The notes under the pieces: model-generated
Databases searched by the model: none
What the model was told of the DNA's origin: nothing
Seen by the model: the letters and a program-made list of their open reading frames with translations, nothing else
Position numbers and translations under genes: made by a program
DNA from: JANSWP01 sp041941305
Lineage (GTDB): Bacteria > Bacteroidota > Bacteroidia > Chitinophagales > Saprospiraceae
NCBI GenBank assembly: GCA_041941305.1
Contig: JBGTQJ010000085.1
Location: 1 to 33,506 of the forward strand
DNA length: 33,506 nucleotides
Reading direction: 5' to 3'
Part shown: positions 1 to 7,663 of the stretch, piece by piece
Layout of the letters: every line of letters starts with the position of its first letter
Position numbering within the stretch: position 1 is the first letter of the stretch

Positions 1-20
1 CTTTCCAACTTTTTGGAAAG
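1..20. other. 8-bp hairpin at left edge, possible terminator
   Basis: CTTTCCAA, a four-base loop, then TTGGAAAG: a perfect 8-bp stem about 50 bp downstream of the minus-strand glycosyltransferase stop. No clear T-run follows on either strand, so it is only a weak terminator candidate; it could belong to whatever lies left of the window. Confidence 0.3.
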
Positions 21-70
21 GGTCATATTAGAAAAATTTGTTGCTCAGTAGAATAATAGAAAGGTTTTAA

Positions 71-1261
71 TTAGCTTCCCCAAAGTGGAAACACCTGAGA
101 CCAAAAAAGGTAGGAGGTCAATAAACCAGCCATAGTTAGTCCAACTATTATTGATTTCTGGTTTTTCCCATACAATCCCAGAAAAGCAACCAGACATCCT
201 GACCAATAAAGAAAGCTGGTCCACATAGCTGGTCGAAAACCGTCTCCCGTATATTTTTCCCACCAAATTATCATCCAATAAATTGCTGCAAATAAGGCAA
301 AGCCCAAATGGAGTATGGAAGTCGTTTTGACCCAATTTTCATAGGGGTAGTTTTTATCAAAGTATCCAATTACTTGTTTGGCAATTAGAAGGGCGAGTAT
401 AGCCTGTGTTGCTAATGAGAAACTGAAGATGGATGCTAACAACCATCCGCATGTAATAATTGCCAATTCTTCTCTTTTTCTAAATCTTATTATCATATTC
501 TTCAATGCGGCTGGAAAAAAAACAAACCATGGAAGTATGCCAATAATTATAGCAGTGAAGTAATTGAGAATAGATGTTGATTGATAATTGATATTAAGGA
601 TTGGCAGAGAATTAAAATTATAAGAAAATATACCACCAAAATACAATCCTAACGCGATAGGAATGGTCAATAAAAAGCCCCAACAGTTTTTTAAGACTTT
701 ACCATTTGGGTGCAAAAAATAAAAGAAAACGCATAATAATAGGGTAAACACGATTGTACTAACAGGCTCAATCAAAATTCCTGATAATACCGCTAATGCA
801 TGCCAAATATGCCATTTGAATATTGGTTGTTTTAAGTACAAAATCAGAAATATCGTGCTTAGGGTTTGAGCAGCAAAAAGCCAAATATCAGCAGTAGCAA
901 ATTTCCCGGATAATGGAATCAGAAAAGAAGAGATTAATGTCAAAAGGGTAATGGTAATGGTCTGTTTGCCAAATATTTTTTTCCCAAAATGAAACATTCC
1001 CCAACAGCTCAATAGCAGGACCAATACTCCAGGAACCCGAATAGTGAAAAGATTGGAAGAATCAGAGAAATTAAGAAATAGGAGATGATGCAGGTTAATT
1101 ATTTGAGAAGAGGCATCATTAAATGAGGTTATTTGGGAAACCCATTCAATCCAATAAGGGTCGGGACTTCTTTCAATTATGCCATTGTTGTATAATAAAT
1201 TCAATACAAATAAATAGAAAACGATTATTCCAAAAATCTTGACCTGATTCTCTTGTTTCAT
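71..1261 (-). CDS. GT-C (ArnT/PMT-like) integral membrane glycosyltransferase
   Basis: A 396-residue, very hydrophobic protein with roughly ten predicted membrane spans and an ATG start. After the first span comes an extracytoplasmic loop (residues ~25-75) and then the TIRVPGVLVLLLSCWGMFHF segment, which resembles the R(L/V)P-hydrophobic-G pattern of ArnT/dolichyl-phosphate-mannose mannosyltransferases (GT39/GT83, PMT_2). The following GKFATADIWLFAAQ matches the conserved A-T-x-D segment after the next span. Such enzymes move a sugar from a polyprenyl-phosphate donor to a lipid or protein at the outer face of the inner membrane. At about 400 residues it is shorter than typical 500-600 residue family members and has little soluble C-terminal domain. 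The acceptor cannot be told. It diverges from the lipoprotein at 1361 with a perfect TATATTTG box 20 bp before its start. Confidence 0.7.
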   Translation of the reverse strand: MKQENQVKIFGIIVFYLFVLNLLYNNGIIERSPDPYWIEWVSQITSFNDASSQIINLHHLLFLNFSDSSNLFTIRVPGVLVLLLSCWGMFHFGKKIFGKQTITITLLTLISSFLIPLSGKFATADIWLFAAQTLSTIFLILYLKQPIFKWHIWHALAVLSGILIEPVSTIVFTLLLCVFFYFLHPNGKVLKNCWGFLLTIPIALGLYFGGIFSYNFNSLPILNINYQSTSILNYFTAIIIGILPWFVFFPAALKNMIIRFRKREELAIITCGWLLASIFSFSLATQAILALLIAKQVIGYFDKNYPYENWVKTTSILHLGFALFAAIYWMIIWWEKYTGDGFRPAMWTSFLYWSGCLVAFLGLYGKNQKSIIVGLTMAGLLTSYLFWSQVFPLWGS

Positions 1262-1281
1262 ATTTGAAAAGAAAATTTAGG

Positions 1282-1311
1282 CAAATATAATTTAACTCAG
1301 GTTTGAAACAA
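1282..1311 (-). promoter_or_regulatory. Bacteroidota-type promoter for the glycosyltransferase
   Basis: On the minus strand TTG (1311-1309), a 19-bp spacer and TATATTTG (1289-1282) match the TTG-N19-21-TAnnTTTG consensus of the Bacteroidota primary sigma factor. The box lies 20 bp before the ATG at 1261. It overlaps the -33 region of the opposing promoter. Confidence 0.7.
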
Positions 1312-1336
1312 TAGCGTCTCATTTTATGTATATTTG
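1302..1336 (+). promoter_or_regulatory. Bacteroidota-type promoter for the DUF6569-like lipoprotein
   Basis: TTTG (1302-1305), a 23-bp spacer and a perfect TATATTTG (1329-1336), 24 bp before the ATG at 1361. The spacer is slightly long, but the -7 box is an exact TAnnTTTG match. Its -33 element interleaves with that of the divergent promoter. Confidence 0.65.
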
Positions 1337-1360
1337 TTGAAATCAAAAACTTCATAAATC

Positions 1361-2374
1361 ATGATTAAAAAAATTTTTCTTTTCACGCTCTGTTGTTCCT
1401 TTTTTGCCTGTCAAAATGATTTTACTCAAAAAAAACAATCAAAATTCTCCAATTTAGATGTTGGTTTTGAAATAGAAACATCGGATAATCCAGAATTGCG
1501 ATATGAAAACCTACAATTGTTTCCCATTGTTGCTGATGAAAATTTTATTCTTAAAAATGAAGCATTAGCAGATTTGAGAGGATTAAACAAAGCAATGGAA
1601 AATAAAAAATTTAGGATAGTTGAAAAAAAACCTTATGGTCGTCAAGATGATATGGGGGCGGTAAATGCTTTGACCATTTTGAATAAAACAGAAGAGCCTG
1701 TTTTTCTAATGGCCGGTGATGTTGTTCAAGGTGGCAATCAGGATAGAATTATGGCCCAGGATCGGGTCATTGAACCACACACCATCACAGATGTAGCTGT
1801 TTTCTGTGTCGAGAAAAATCGCTGGTCTCCACGTAACCAGGAAGAAGGAGAAGAACAAGAACAAGCTTCTGGTAAAAGAGCCATTGCTTTCAGTGGCTAT
1901 TACAATGTCGCCTCATGCCAGGTTAGAGAAACCGTAACCCAGTCCAAAAGCCAAGAAAAGGTTTGGGAAAAAGTCGCAACGGTAACAGCTGTCAATAATG
2001 CTACTACTGCTACAGGGACGTATGCTGGTTTGGAAGAGAGTAAGGATTATACCCAAAAGAGAGATGCTTATTTAAAATATTTCGATGGTAAGTTTGAAGA
2101 TTCAAATAACATCATTGGTGTAGTGGCAATTAGTGGCGATAAAATGCTTAGTACCGATATTTTTGCTCATCCAAATATTTTCAAATCTCAATTCCCGGCA
2201 TTGATACACAGTTATATCACAGAATCTATCTCATCCGGAAAAAGGGTAGAAATTAGTGATGAACAAATAAACAGGATGTCACAATCTATAAAAAGTGGAT
2301 TTAAACGTGAAGGCGGTGCAAATGGCATAATGACTAATTATCAAGGACAATTTTTGCACATGACCAAGTTTTAA
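1361..2374 (+). CDS. Lipoprotein with a DUF6569 / ARPP-1-like domain
   Basis: A 337-residue protein with a lipoprotein signal: Lys-Lys n-region, hydrophobic core and lipobox FFAC with Cys17 as lipidated residue. The body (residues ~45-330) begins ELRYENLQLFPIVAD and contains VFLMAGDVVQGGNQDR (about residues 125-140), followed by a VIEPHTITDVAVFCVE strand and a C-terminal half with an ISGDKMLSTDIFAHP segment. This order resembles the ARPP-1 domain (ARG- and rhodanese-phosphatase-associated protein, DUF6569). No enzymatic activity is established for that family to my knowledge, and no metal-binding or catalytic set is obvious. A role in the cell envelope is inferred from the signal only. It has its own promoter and is followed by a strong terminator, so it looks monocistronic. 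Confidence 0.65.
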   Translation: MIKKIFLFTLCCSFFACQNDFTQKKQSKFSNLDVGFEIETSDNPELRYENLQLFPIVADENFILKNEALADLRGLNKAMENKKFRIVEKKPYGRQDDMGAVNALTILNKTEEPVFLMAGDVVQGGNQDRIMAQDRVIEPHTITDVAVFCVEKNRWSPRNQEEGEEQEQASGKRAIAFSGYYNVASCQVRETVTQSKSQEKVWEKVATVTAVNNATTATGTYAGLEESKDYTQKRDAYLKYFDGKFEDSNNIIGVVAISGDKMLSTDIFAHPNIFKSQFPALIHSYITESISSGKRVEISDEQINRMSQSIKSGFKREGGANGIMTNYQGQFLHMTKF

Positions 2375-2432
2375 ATTTACAACCAAAACACCTGGCTATT
2401 GGACTAAAAAGCACCTTTGCACACAAAATATG

Positions 2433-2473
2433 ATAGAGGGATTTGAAGAATCAATTCCCTCTATTTATTTTTT
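2433..2473 (+). terminator. Rho-independent terminator after the DUF6569-like gene
   Basis: ATAGAGGGA (2433-2441) pairs with TCCCTCTAT (2456-2464), with extra internal pairing (TTGA/TCAA) and a T-rich tail 2464-2473. It lies about 60 bp after the stop at 2374. The rest of 2375-2623 shows no gene. Confidence 0.8.
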
Positions 2474-2623
2474 AAGACTTTCCAGGGCACTTTTGCCACA
2501 CTTTTTAATTTGACCCAAATAGTTCGGGAAGGAAAATTTTGTAAGAATTTCCAAAACTTATCAACCAAATTTAAGTTAGTATCATTCATAAAGGGATCAA
2601 TAACATTTTAAGATTTGATTTTT

Positions 2624-3859
2624 ATGCGTTTAATATTTTTAATTGGATTTCTTTTTGCCATAGATTTTTATGCCTTTCAAGCTTTTCGTACCATTTCCCA
2701 AAATTGGACAATAATTTGGAAAAATCTCATGACCACTGTCTATTGGTCAATTCCGGTCATAACAATACTATTTTTATTATTGGTATCAATTACAGATATT
2801 TCTATTTCCGACCATCCTGGTTTGTCGGTTATAAGGGCAATAATTTTCATTGCTTACATTTCCAAATTGTTAGTTACAGGTGTTTTACTGATTGATGATT
2901 TGAGAAGACTTGCTATGAATATTTTTGAAAATTCAAGTATCAATGGAACTTTTAGCCGAAGTCGTTCACAGTTTCTTTCAACGGTGGGAGTTTTGATTGG
3001 AACGGTACCCTTTGCTATGCTAACTTACGGCATTGTTAGAAATCGCCACAGGTACAAAGTTTTTAAAGAAAGTATAAGTCTGCAAAATCTACCAAAGGGG
3101 TTGGAAGGGTTAAGGATTGTTCAAATTTCAGATATTCATTCTGGTAGCTTCACCTTAAAAGAGCCTGTCAAGTCAGCTATAGATTTAATCAATGCTCAAA
3201 AACCCGATTTGGTTTTTTTTACAGGTGATTTGGTAAATTCAATGGCTTCAGAAATGGATGACTATGTAGATGTCTTTGATAAAATAAAGGCAAAATATGG
3301 TGTATTTTCCGTCCTTGGAAATCACGATTATGGAGACTATGTGAGGTGGCCCAATACCGAAATGAAAAATCAAAACCTCGAGAACCTAAAAAGGCATCAT
3401 CAAAAAATGGGATGGGATTTATTGTTGAATGAAAATCGAATCATTGAGATCAATAATGAAAAGGTTGCGGTAATTGGAGTTGAAAATTATTCTGAGAGCC
3501 CTCATTTTCCAAAATATGGTGACCTTAGAAAAGCTTACCCAGAAAAAGAAAAGACCGCATTGAGGTTGCTGCTGTCTCATGACCCTACCCATTGGAGTTC
3601 ACAGGTAATCAATGAGTTTAAAGACATCGATATTACTTTTTCAGGTCATACTCATGGTATGCAGTTTGGAATAGAAATTCCAGGTTGGCTAAAATGGAGT
3701 CCAGCTAAATTTATTTACAAACATTGGGCAGGTTTGTATCAACAAGGAAACCAATTTTTATATGTCAACAGGGGATTGGGTTACTTAGGCTACCCTGGCA
3801 GAGTAGGCATTTTACCCGAAATAACGGTTATTGATTTGAAAAGCGAACAAGTTTCTTAG
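2624..3859 (+). CDS. Membrane-anchored metallophosphoesterase (calcineurin-like)
   Basis: A 411-residue protein counted from the ATG at 2624; an in-frame TTG nine bases earlier is less likely. Four hydrophobic segments occupy about residues 1-140. The phosphoesterase domain then carries the full binuclear-metal signature: QISDIHSG (Asp170, His172), FFTGDLV, VLGNHDYGDY (Asn233, His234, Asp235), LLLSHDPTHW and FSGHTHG (His342, His344). The family hydrolyses phosphoesters, and this membrane-N-terminal subtype resembles YkuE/YaeI-like enzymes acting on lipid substrates such as UDP-diacylglucosamine. The catalytic domain follows an even number of predicted spans, so its side of the membrane is uncertain. 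All catalytic residues are present, so it should be active; the substrate is unknown. The next gene starts 78 bp downstream with its own -7-like box. Confidence 0.9.
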   Translation: MRLIFLIGFLFAIDFYAFQAFRTISQNWTIIWKNLMTTVYWSIPVITILFLLLVSITDISISDHPGLSVIRAIIFIAYISKLLVTGVLLIDDLRRLAMNIFENSSINGTFSRSRSQFLSTVGVLIGTVPFAMLTYGIVRNRHRYKVFKESISLQNLPKGLEGLRIVQISDIHSGSFTLKEPVKSAIDLINAQKPDLVFFTGDLVNSMASEMDDYVDVFDKIKAKYGVFSVLGNHDYGDYVRWPNTEMKNQNLENLKRHHQKMGWDLLLNENRIIEINNEKVAVIGVENYSESPHFPKYGDLRKAYPEKEKTALRLLLSHDPTHWSSQVINEFKDIDITFSGHTHGMQFGIEIPGWLKWSPAKFIYKHWAGLYQQGNQFLYVNRGLGYLGYPGRVGILPEITVIDLKSEQVS

Positions 3860-3902
3860 GTAGCTTATAATCTTCCTGTAATCAGACATTTAGCTTTTTT
3901 TT

Positions 3903-3910
3903 TACCTTTG
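3903..3910 (+). promoter_or_regulatory. TAnnTTTG -7 box before the lipocalin-like lipoprotein
   Basis: TACCTTTG is an exact TAnnTTTG match, 27 bp before the ATG at 3938. No convincing TTG is seen 19-23 bp upstream. The TTG at its end opens the longest reading frame but is better read as part of the promoter, which supports the ATG at 3938 as start. Confidence 0.5.
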
Positions 3911-3937
3911 CGGCTCTTCAAAAAAAAAATTGGAATT

Positions 3938-4369
3938 ATGAAGCTGTTAGTAAGACTTTCCATTTTGGTTTTTATCCCTTTATTTGGAATGACTTCTTGT
4001 GCAAATGAACCAAATGAAGAGGAACAAAATGATACTCTTGAAGCAGTTTTACCTGACAATACTGCGCAAATAATCTTGGGGAAATGGGTTTTAAAAGAGG
4101 GTTTTCGGGATGGTAACCCTACAGAAACTTTAGCGGATACTTTCTTTGAATTTTCTGAAGAGGGTAAAATGAGTACCAATCTTGGAGGTGGAAACGAAAT
4201 TGTAGACTACAACATTGTAGAAAATAAAATCTCACAAACTAGTAGCCGTTTCCCTGTTGATTATCAAATAGAAAATATTTCAGATTCTCTATTAATGCTT
4301 AGCATGACGCTCAGAGATATCCCCTTTGTGCTAGTTCTGGAAAGGGAGGTCGCAGATGAAGTTGAGTAG
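3938..4369 (+). CDS. Small lipocalin-like lipoprotein
   Basis: A 143-residue protein from the ATG at 3938: MKLLVRLSILVFIPLFGM then a TSC lipobox with an acidic tract (NEPNEEEQND) right after the lipidated Cys. Acidic residues close to that Cys resemble the lipoprotein export signals that send Bacteroidota lipoproteins to the cell surface; this is suggestive only. The mature part starts QIILGKWVLKEG and continues as alternating beta strands (TFFEFSEEGKMST, DYNIVENKI, YQIENISDSLLMLSM, FVLVLERE), the pattern of the small lipocalin-like proteins common in Bacteroidota. Such domains usually bind small hydrophobic ligands, but no ligand can be inferred. It converges tail-to-tail with the glycosyltransferase, with six bases between the genes. 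Confidence 0.65.
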   Translation: MKLLVRLSILVFIPLFGMTSCANEPNEEEQNDTLEAVLPDNTAQIILGKWVLKEGFRDGNPTETLADTFFEFSEEGKMSTNLGGGNEIVDYNIVENKISQTSSRFPVDYQIENISDSLLMLSMTLRDIPFVLVLEREVADEVE

Positions 4370-4375
4370 TATATA

Positions 4376-5506
4376 TTAGGAGATTCGGTTTGGAATTTTT
4401 GAATAGAATTGGATTAGTTTTGTTTCCTCTATTTCCCAATTGTAGATCTCTTTTGCCTTCCTACAATTTTCACGCAACAGGTCATAATAACTATTGTTTA
4501 GAAGCAGTTTATTAAGCGCCTGTATAATCGTTGCTTCATCCAATGAATCGATTAAACAAAATACTTCATATTCGCGATTAATTGACTGATATTCAGGGAA
4601 TCGCATGCTAATCGAGGGGATTTCTGATTGGATATAATCAAATGCCTTATTTGCAAGAGAGTAATAATAATTCAAACCCCTATTCTCTAAAAGATTTAAT
4701 CCTATACTGGCTTTAGCCGTAATCTCTTTTAATTGATTTGGTTTCAGGTAACCCAGAAATTTCACTTTTTTCTCGAGATTTTGCTGGCCTACCAATTGCT
4801 TCAATTGTTTGGACAAATCACCTTCACCAGCTAACCACAATTCCGCTTTATCAATTGATTTCATTGCCTCAATAACCTGCTCAAGTCCCCTTCCTTCATT
4901 TAGCACGCCCTGGTAAAGGATTATGCTATTCCCAGATTCCAGGTTTTTTCCAACTTTTGGTTTTTCAGAATACCTGGACGAATTAAATGGGACATTTCTA
5001 ATTACTTCAAAATGAACTCCATATTCCTTATCAAAAATTGTTGCTAAAGAATGGCCGACAGTGTAACAATATTTCAAATTCGGAATGGTAAATTTTGCAA
5101 CTAAACTCCAAGCCTTTTTTATGAAGGGGCGTCTAACCACCTCGGGTAGTTCTGTAAAATATTCATGTGCGTCATAAACACAAACCTTGTTCTTGAATCT
5201 TGAAGTTAAATAACCAGGAAGGATGGTGTCTAAATCTATAGAACATACAATGTCGAATTGAGTAATGATTAAAAATAAAAAAAGGCGGATATTATACTCC
5301 AAATAAAATAATTTTCCAGTATGGAAAAAACATTGAATTCTTTTCTGTTCAAATACCTTGATTTCAAGTGGAACAGAATCTTTTTTTGTTCTCCCAACAA
5401 GTAAAACTTCATATCCAGAATCTGTCAGGCTTGTACAAATGCGAATCATCCTTTGATCATAAGTCAAGTCAGTAGTAACGGTACAAATTATTTTTTTCGA
5501 TTTCAA
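4376..5506 (-). CDS. GT4-family glycosyltransferase (group 1)
   Basis: A 376-residue GT-B enzyme. The N-terminal Rossmann part starts KKIICTVTTDLTYDQRMIRICTSL, a typical opening in Bacteroidota group 1 transferases, and contains SIDLDTILPGY and CVYDAHEYFTELPEVV. The C-terminal nucleotide-sugar domain has LYQGVLNEGRGLEQVIEAM, LWLAGEGDL, KVKFLGYL and a SLANKAFDYIQSEIPSIS segment in the place of the usual E-x7-E motif. It should transfer a sugar from an NDP-sugar to a surface glycan or lipid precursor in the cytoplasm. The start is TTG at 5506: in-frame upstream there is a TGA and no ATG. It begins 27 bp after the recQ stop, so the two are probably cotranscribed. Confidence 0.85.
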   Translation of the reverse strand: MKSKKIICTVTTDLTYDQRMIRICTSLTDSGYEVLLVGRTKKDSVPLEIKVFEQKRIQCFFHTGKLFYLEYNIRLFLFLIITQFDIVCSIDLDTILPGYLTSRFKNKVCVYDAHEYFTELPEVVRRPFIKKAWSLVAKFTIPNLKYCYTVGHSLATIFDKEYGVHFEVIRNVPFNSSRYSEKPKVGKNLESGNSIILYQGVLNEGRGLEQVIEAMKSIDKAELWLAGEGDLSKQLKQLVGQQNLEKKVKFLGYLKPNQLKEITAKASIGLNLLENRGLNYYYSLANKAFDYIQSEIPSISMRFPEYQSINREYEVFCLIDSLDEATIIQALNKLLLNNSYYDLLRENCRKAKEIYNWEIEETKLIQFYSKIPNRIS

Positions 5507-5533
5507 AAAGTCTCATTTTATATTTTGAACTGG

Positions 5534-7438
5534 TCAACCTTTCCAGACCAATTTCCCATTTTCTTTTTCAATGATCCCTTCATCTATTAAAAAGGACAAG
5601 GCTCGAATTACTTGATTTTGCCTTTTGGGAGAAAAAGAGTCTACCAATTCCGCTTCAGAAAGTTGTTCACGTTTTAAAACCAATTCTATTTTTTGTTTGT
5701 ATCGATGGTAATCATCTGGATTTAAATCCACCTTTGTCCTGCCTAAGCATACATCACAAATTCCACAAGGGCTGCTATCCTTTTCTCCAAAGTATAAAAG
5801 TAATTGTTGACTTCGACATACAGGAGATTGAGCATAGGCGACAGCCTTATCAATTCTAAACTGCTGTCTTTCTTTTCGGAAATTGTACATTTTTTGATCC
5901 AATAATAGATTTTCAGCTGCCAGCCTTTCTTCTAAAAATATCAATTGGGGTTTGTCTTTTTGAGGGTGGTAGTCAATGATGTTTTCTTTATGCAAAAAAT
6001 GAAATGCATTCACCAATTCACCAACAGAAATTTTTAAGAAATTGGCAAATTGACGTTCTTTAACTTTTACAAAATGTTGGAATGCACCTTGGGTTAGCCT
6101 TAAAATGGTTTTGATGATCAAATCCAGCTTTGGATTTTTTAATTGGTAATCGTACAACTCATCCTTTGAAACTATGATCTTCAGGCTTGAAGAAATGTAA
6201 ATTGCATCTGTCAGAACAATTAACCCACCTTGAGCTAAGATTTTTAAGCAATTGTAAGCTTTTACTGGTTTAAATTTGAAATTGGTACAAAATTCAGAAA
6301 GATCAAAATCATAACTATTCCCTATTCCTCCACCTACTGCTAATTGCAAATAGCTTCCCAATGCTCGATAAACATTTCTAACCTCTTCTAATTCAGGAAA
6401 AGCATTTTCGAAATTTTTCTCTAAAGTCAGTTTGTCTTGTATTTGGAATAGTAAAACTGCGTATGATCTTTGCCCATCCCTTCCCGCTCTTCCAGCCTCC
6501 TGAAAATAAGCTTCCAGGCTATCAGGTAAATCAAGGTGAATAACTGAACGGACATCAGGTTTGTCAATCCCCATCCCAAATGCATTGGTACAAACCATAA
6601 CACTACAATGATTATTTATCCAGGATTCTTGCTTTTGGGAGCGAATTTCTGAATTTAATCCTGCATGATAATAATCAGCGGAAATTTTTTTTGAACGAAG
6701 GTATAAAGCTATGTCTTTAGTTAGTTTCCGGTTGCGCACATAAACCAATCCTGAACCCCTTACTTTTTTCAGGATATCAACCATCTTGTCTCGTTTGTTG
6801 TCTTCTTCCAATACCACGTAGGATAAATTATTTCTAAAAAAGCTCTTTTGGAAAACCTTTCCATTGCTAAATTCCAATTTTTCCTGAATATCTGTTACAA
6901 CATCCGGTGTTGCAGTAGCAGTTAAAGCTAAAACAGGCTTATTGGGTAATAATTCCCGAATTTCCGAGATTTTTAAATAGGGAGGCCGAAAATCATAACC
7001 CCATTGGGAAATACAATGTGCTTCATCTACTGCTATTAAATTTACATTCATTTTGCTTATTCGCTCTCTAGCAATATCTGTAGTTAACCTTTCTGGTGAA
7101 AGATAAAGCAACTTAGTGTGTCCATATATGCAATTGTCAAATATCCGGTCAATATCCTTGTAGTGCATTCCAGAGTATATAGCTTGAGCTGGAATGTTCT
7201 TCTTTTGCAGGTTGTAGACCTGATCTCTCATGAGGGCAATTAAAGGGGAGACAACGATACAAATACCATCCATTAATAGAGCAGGTACTTGAAAACAAAG
7301 TGATTTGCCTCCACCAGTTGGTAAGAGTGCAAGCGTATCTTTTCCATTGATAACAGATTGAATGATTTCCTCCTGGAGTGGACGAAAGGTGGAGTATCCC
7401 CAAAATTCTTTTAGTATGTCTAATGCAGTCTTTTCCAA
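5534..7438 (-). CDS. recQ: ATP-dependent DNA helicase RecQ
   Basis: A 634-residue superfamily 2 helicase that unwinds DNA 3'-5' in recombination and repair. Visible motifs in order: FRPLQEEII (Q-motif region), TGGGKS (Walker A, 41-46), DEAHCISQWGYDFRP (138 on), ALTATAT (171-177), GMGIDKPDVR (288-297) and QEAGRAGRDG (313-322). The RecQ zinc site is present as Cys541 and Cys558, 561 and 564 (CGICDVC). The last ~50 residues form a short helical segment with a winged-helix look; a canonical HRDC domain is not recognised. The start is TTG at 7438: no ATG occurs between it and the upstream in-frame stop, and the next Met lies beyond Walker A. It leads the probable recQ-GT4 pair. Confidence 0.95.
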   Translation of the reverse strand: MEKTALDILKEFWGYSTFRPLQEEIIQSVINGKDTLALLPTGGGKSLCFQVPALLMDGICIVVSPLIALMRDQVYNLQKKNIPAQAIYSGMHYKDIDRIFDNCIYGHTKLLYLSPERLTTDIARERISKMNVNLIAVDEAHCISQWGYDFRPPYLKISEIRELLPNKPVLALTATATPDVVTDIQEKLEFSNGKVFQKSFFRNNLSYVVLEEDNKRDKMVDILKKVRGSGLVYVRNRKLTKDIALYLRSKKISADYYHAGLNSEIRSQKQESWINNHCSVMVCTNAFGMGIDKPDVRSVIHLDLPDSLEAYFQEAGRAGRDGQRSYAVLLFQIQDKLTLEKNFENAFPELEEVRNVYRALGSYLQLAVGGGIGNSYDFDLSEFCTNFKFKPVKAYNCLKILAQGGLIVLTDAIYISSSLKIIVSKDELYDYQLKNPKLDLIIKTILRLTQGAFQHFVKVKERQFANFLKISVGELVNAFHFLHKENIIDYHPQKDKPQLIFLEERLAAENLLLDQKMYNFRKERQQFRIDKAVAYAQSPVCRSQQLLLYFGEKDSSPCGICDVCLGRTKVDLNPDDYHRYKQKIELVLKREQLSEAELVDSFSPKRQNQVIRALSFLIDEGIIEKENGKLVWKG

Positions 7439-7513
7439 AAAAGAGTGGTTTACTGCGAATGTAATCAGAAATGTAGTTTGGTAAGTATATTAAAGCTCAA
7501 ATGATAACTTAAT

Positions 7514-7564
7514 AAAAAAATAAAAGGAGTTTAAGAAAAGTCATTAGACTTCTTAAACTCCTTT
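7514..7564 (-). terminator. Strong rho-independent terminator after the beta-helix gene
   Basis: A 15-bp perfect stem (7523-7537 with 7550-7564) with further pairing inside after a 2-base bulge. On the minus strand it is followed by TTTTATTTTTTT (7525-7514). It ends minus-strand transcription from the beta-helix gene before the recQ promoter region. Confidence 0.85.
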
Positions 7565-7567
7565 ATA

Positions 7568-7660
7568 AAACTTATGACTACAATTTATCTTGCTAGTGGT
7601 CCATCACACAAAAGGGCTGAAATAATGAAAAGTGTTTCGTGAATTTTAGGTCATAAGTTT
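7568..7660. repeat. 11-bp inverted repeat pair enclosing 71 bp
   Basis: AAACTTATGAC (7568-7578) and GTCATAAGTTT (7650-7660) are exact reverse complements; flanking bases extend the match with one gap. They lie in the 3' UTR between the beta-helix stop and its terminator. No ORF lies between them. They could close a long RNA stem or be ends of a tiny element remnant. Confidence 0.5.
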
Positions 7661-7663
7661 ATT

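Noticed and set aside
2615..2623. TTG start of the metallophosphoesterase
   Set aside because: The ATG at 2624 is in frame and gives a normal hydrophobic N-terminus (MRLIFLIGFLF).
3865..4179. A 104-codon minus-strand frame opposite the lipocalin-like gene
   Set aside because: Antisense shadow; the plus-strand gene has a lipobox and a promoter box.
5486..5516. An A7 tract near the GT4 start as a frameshift switch (ATG 5516 is out of frame by one)
   Set aside because: The TTG start at 5506 already gives a normal N-terminus for the family (KKIICTV), so no frameshift is needed.
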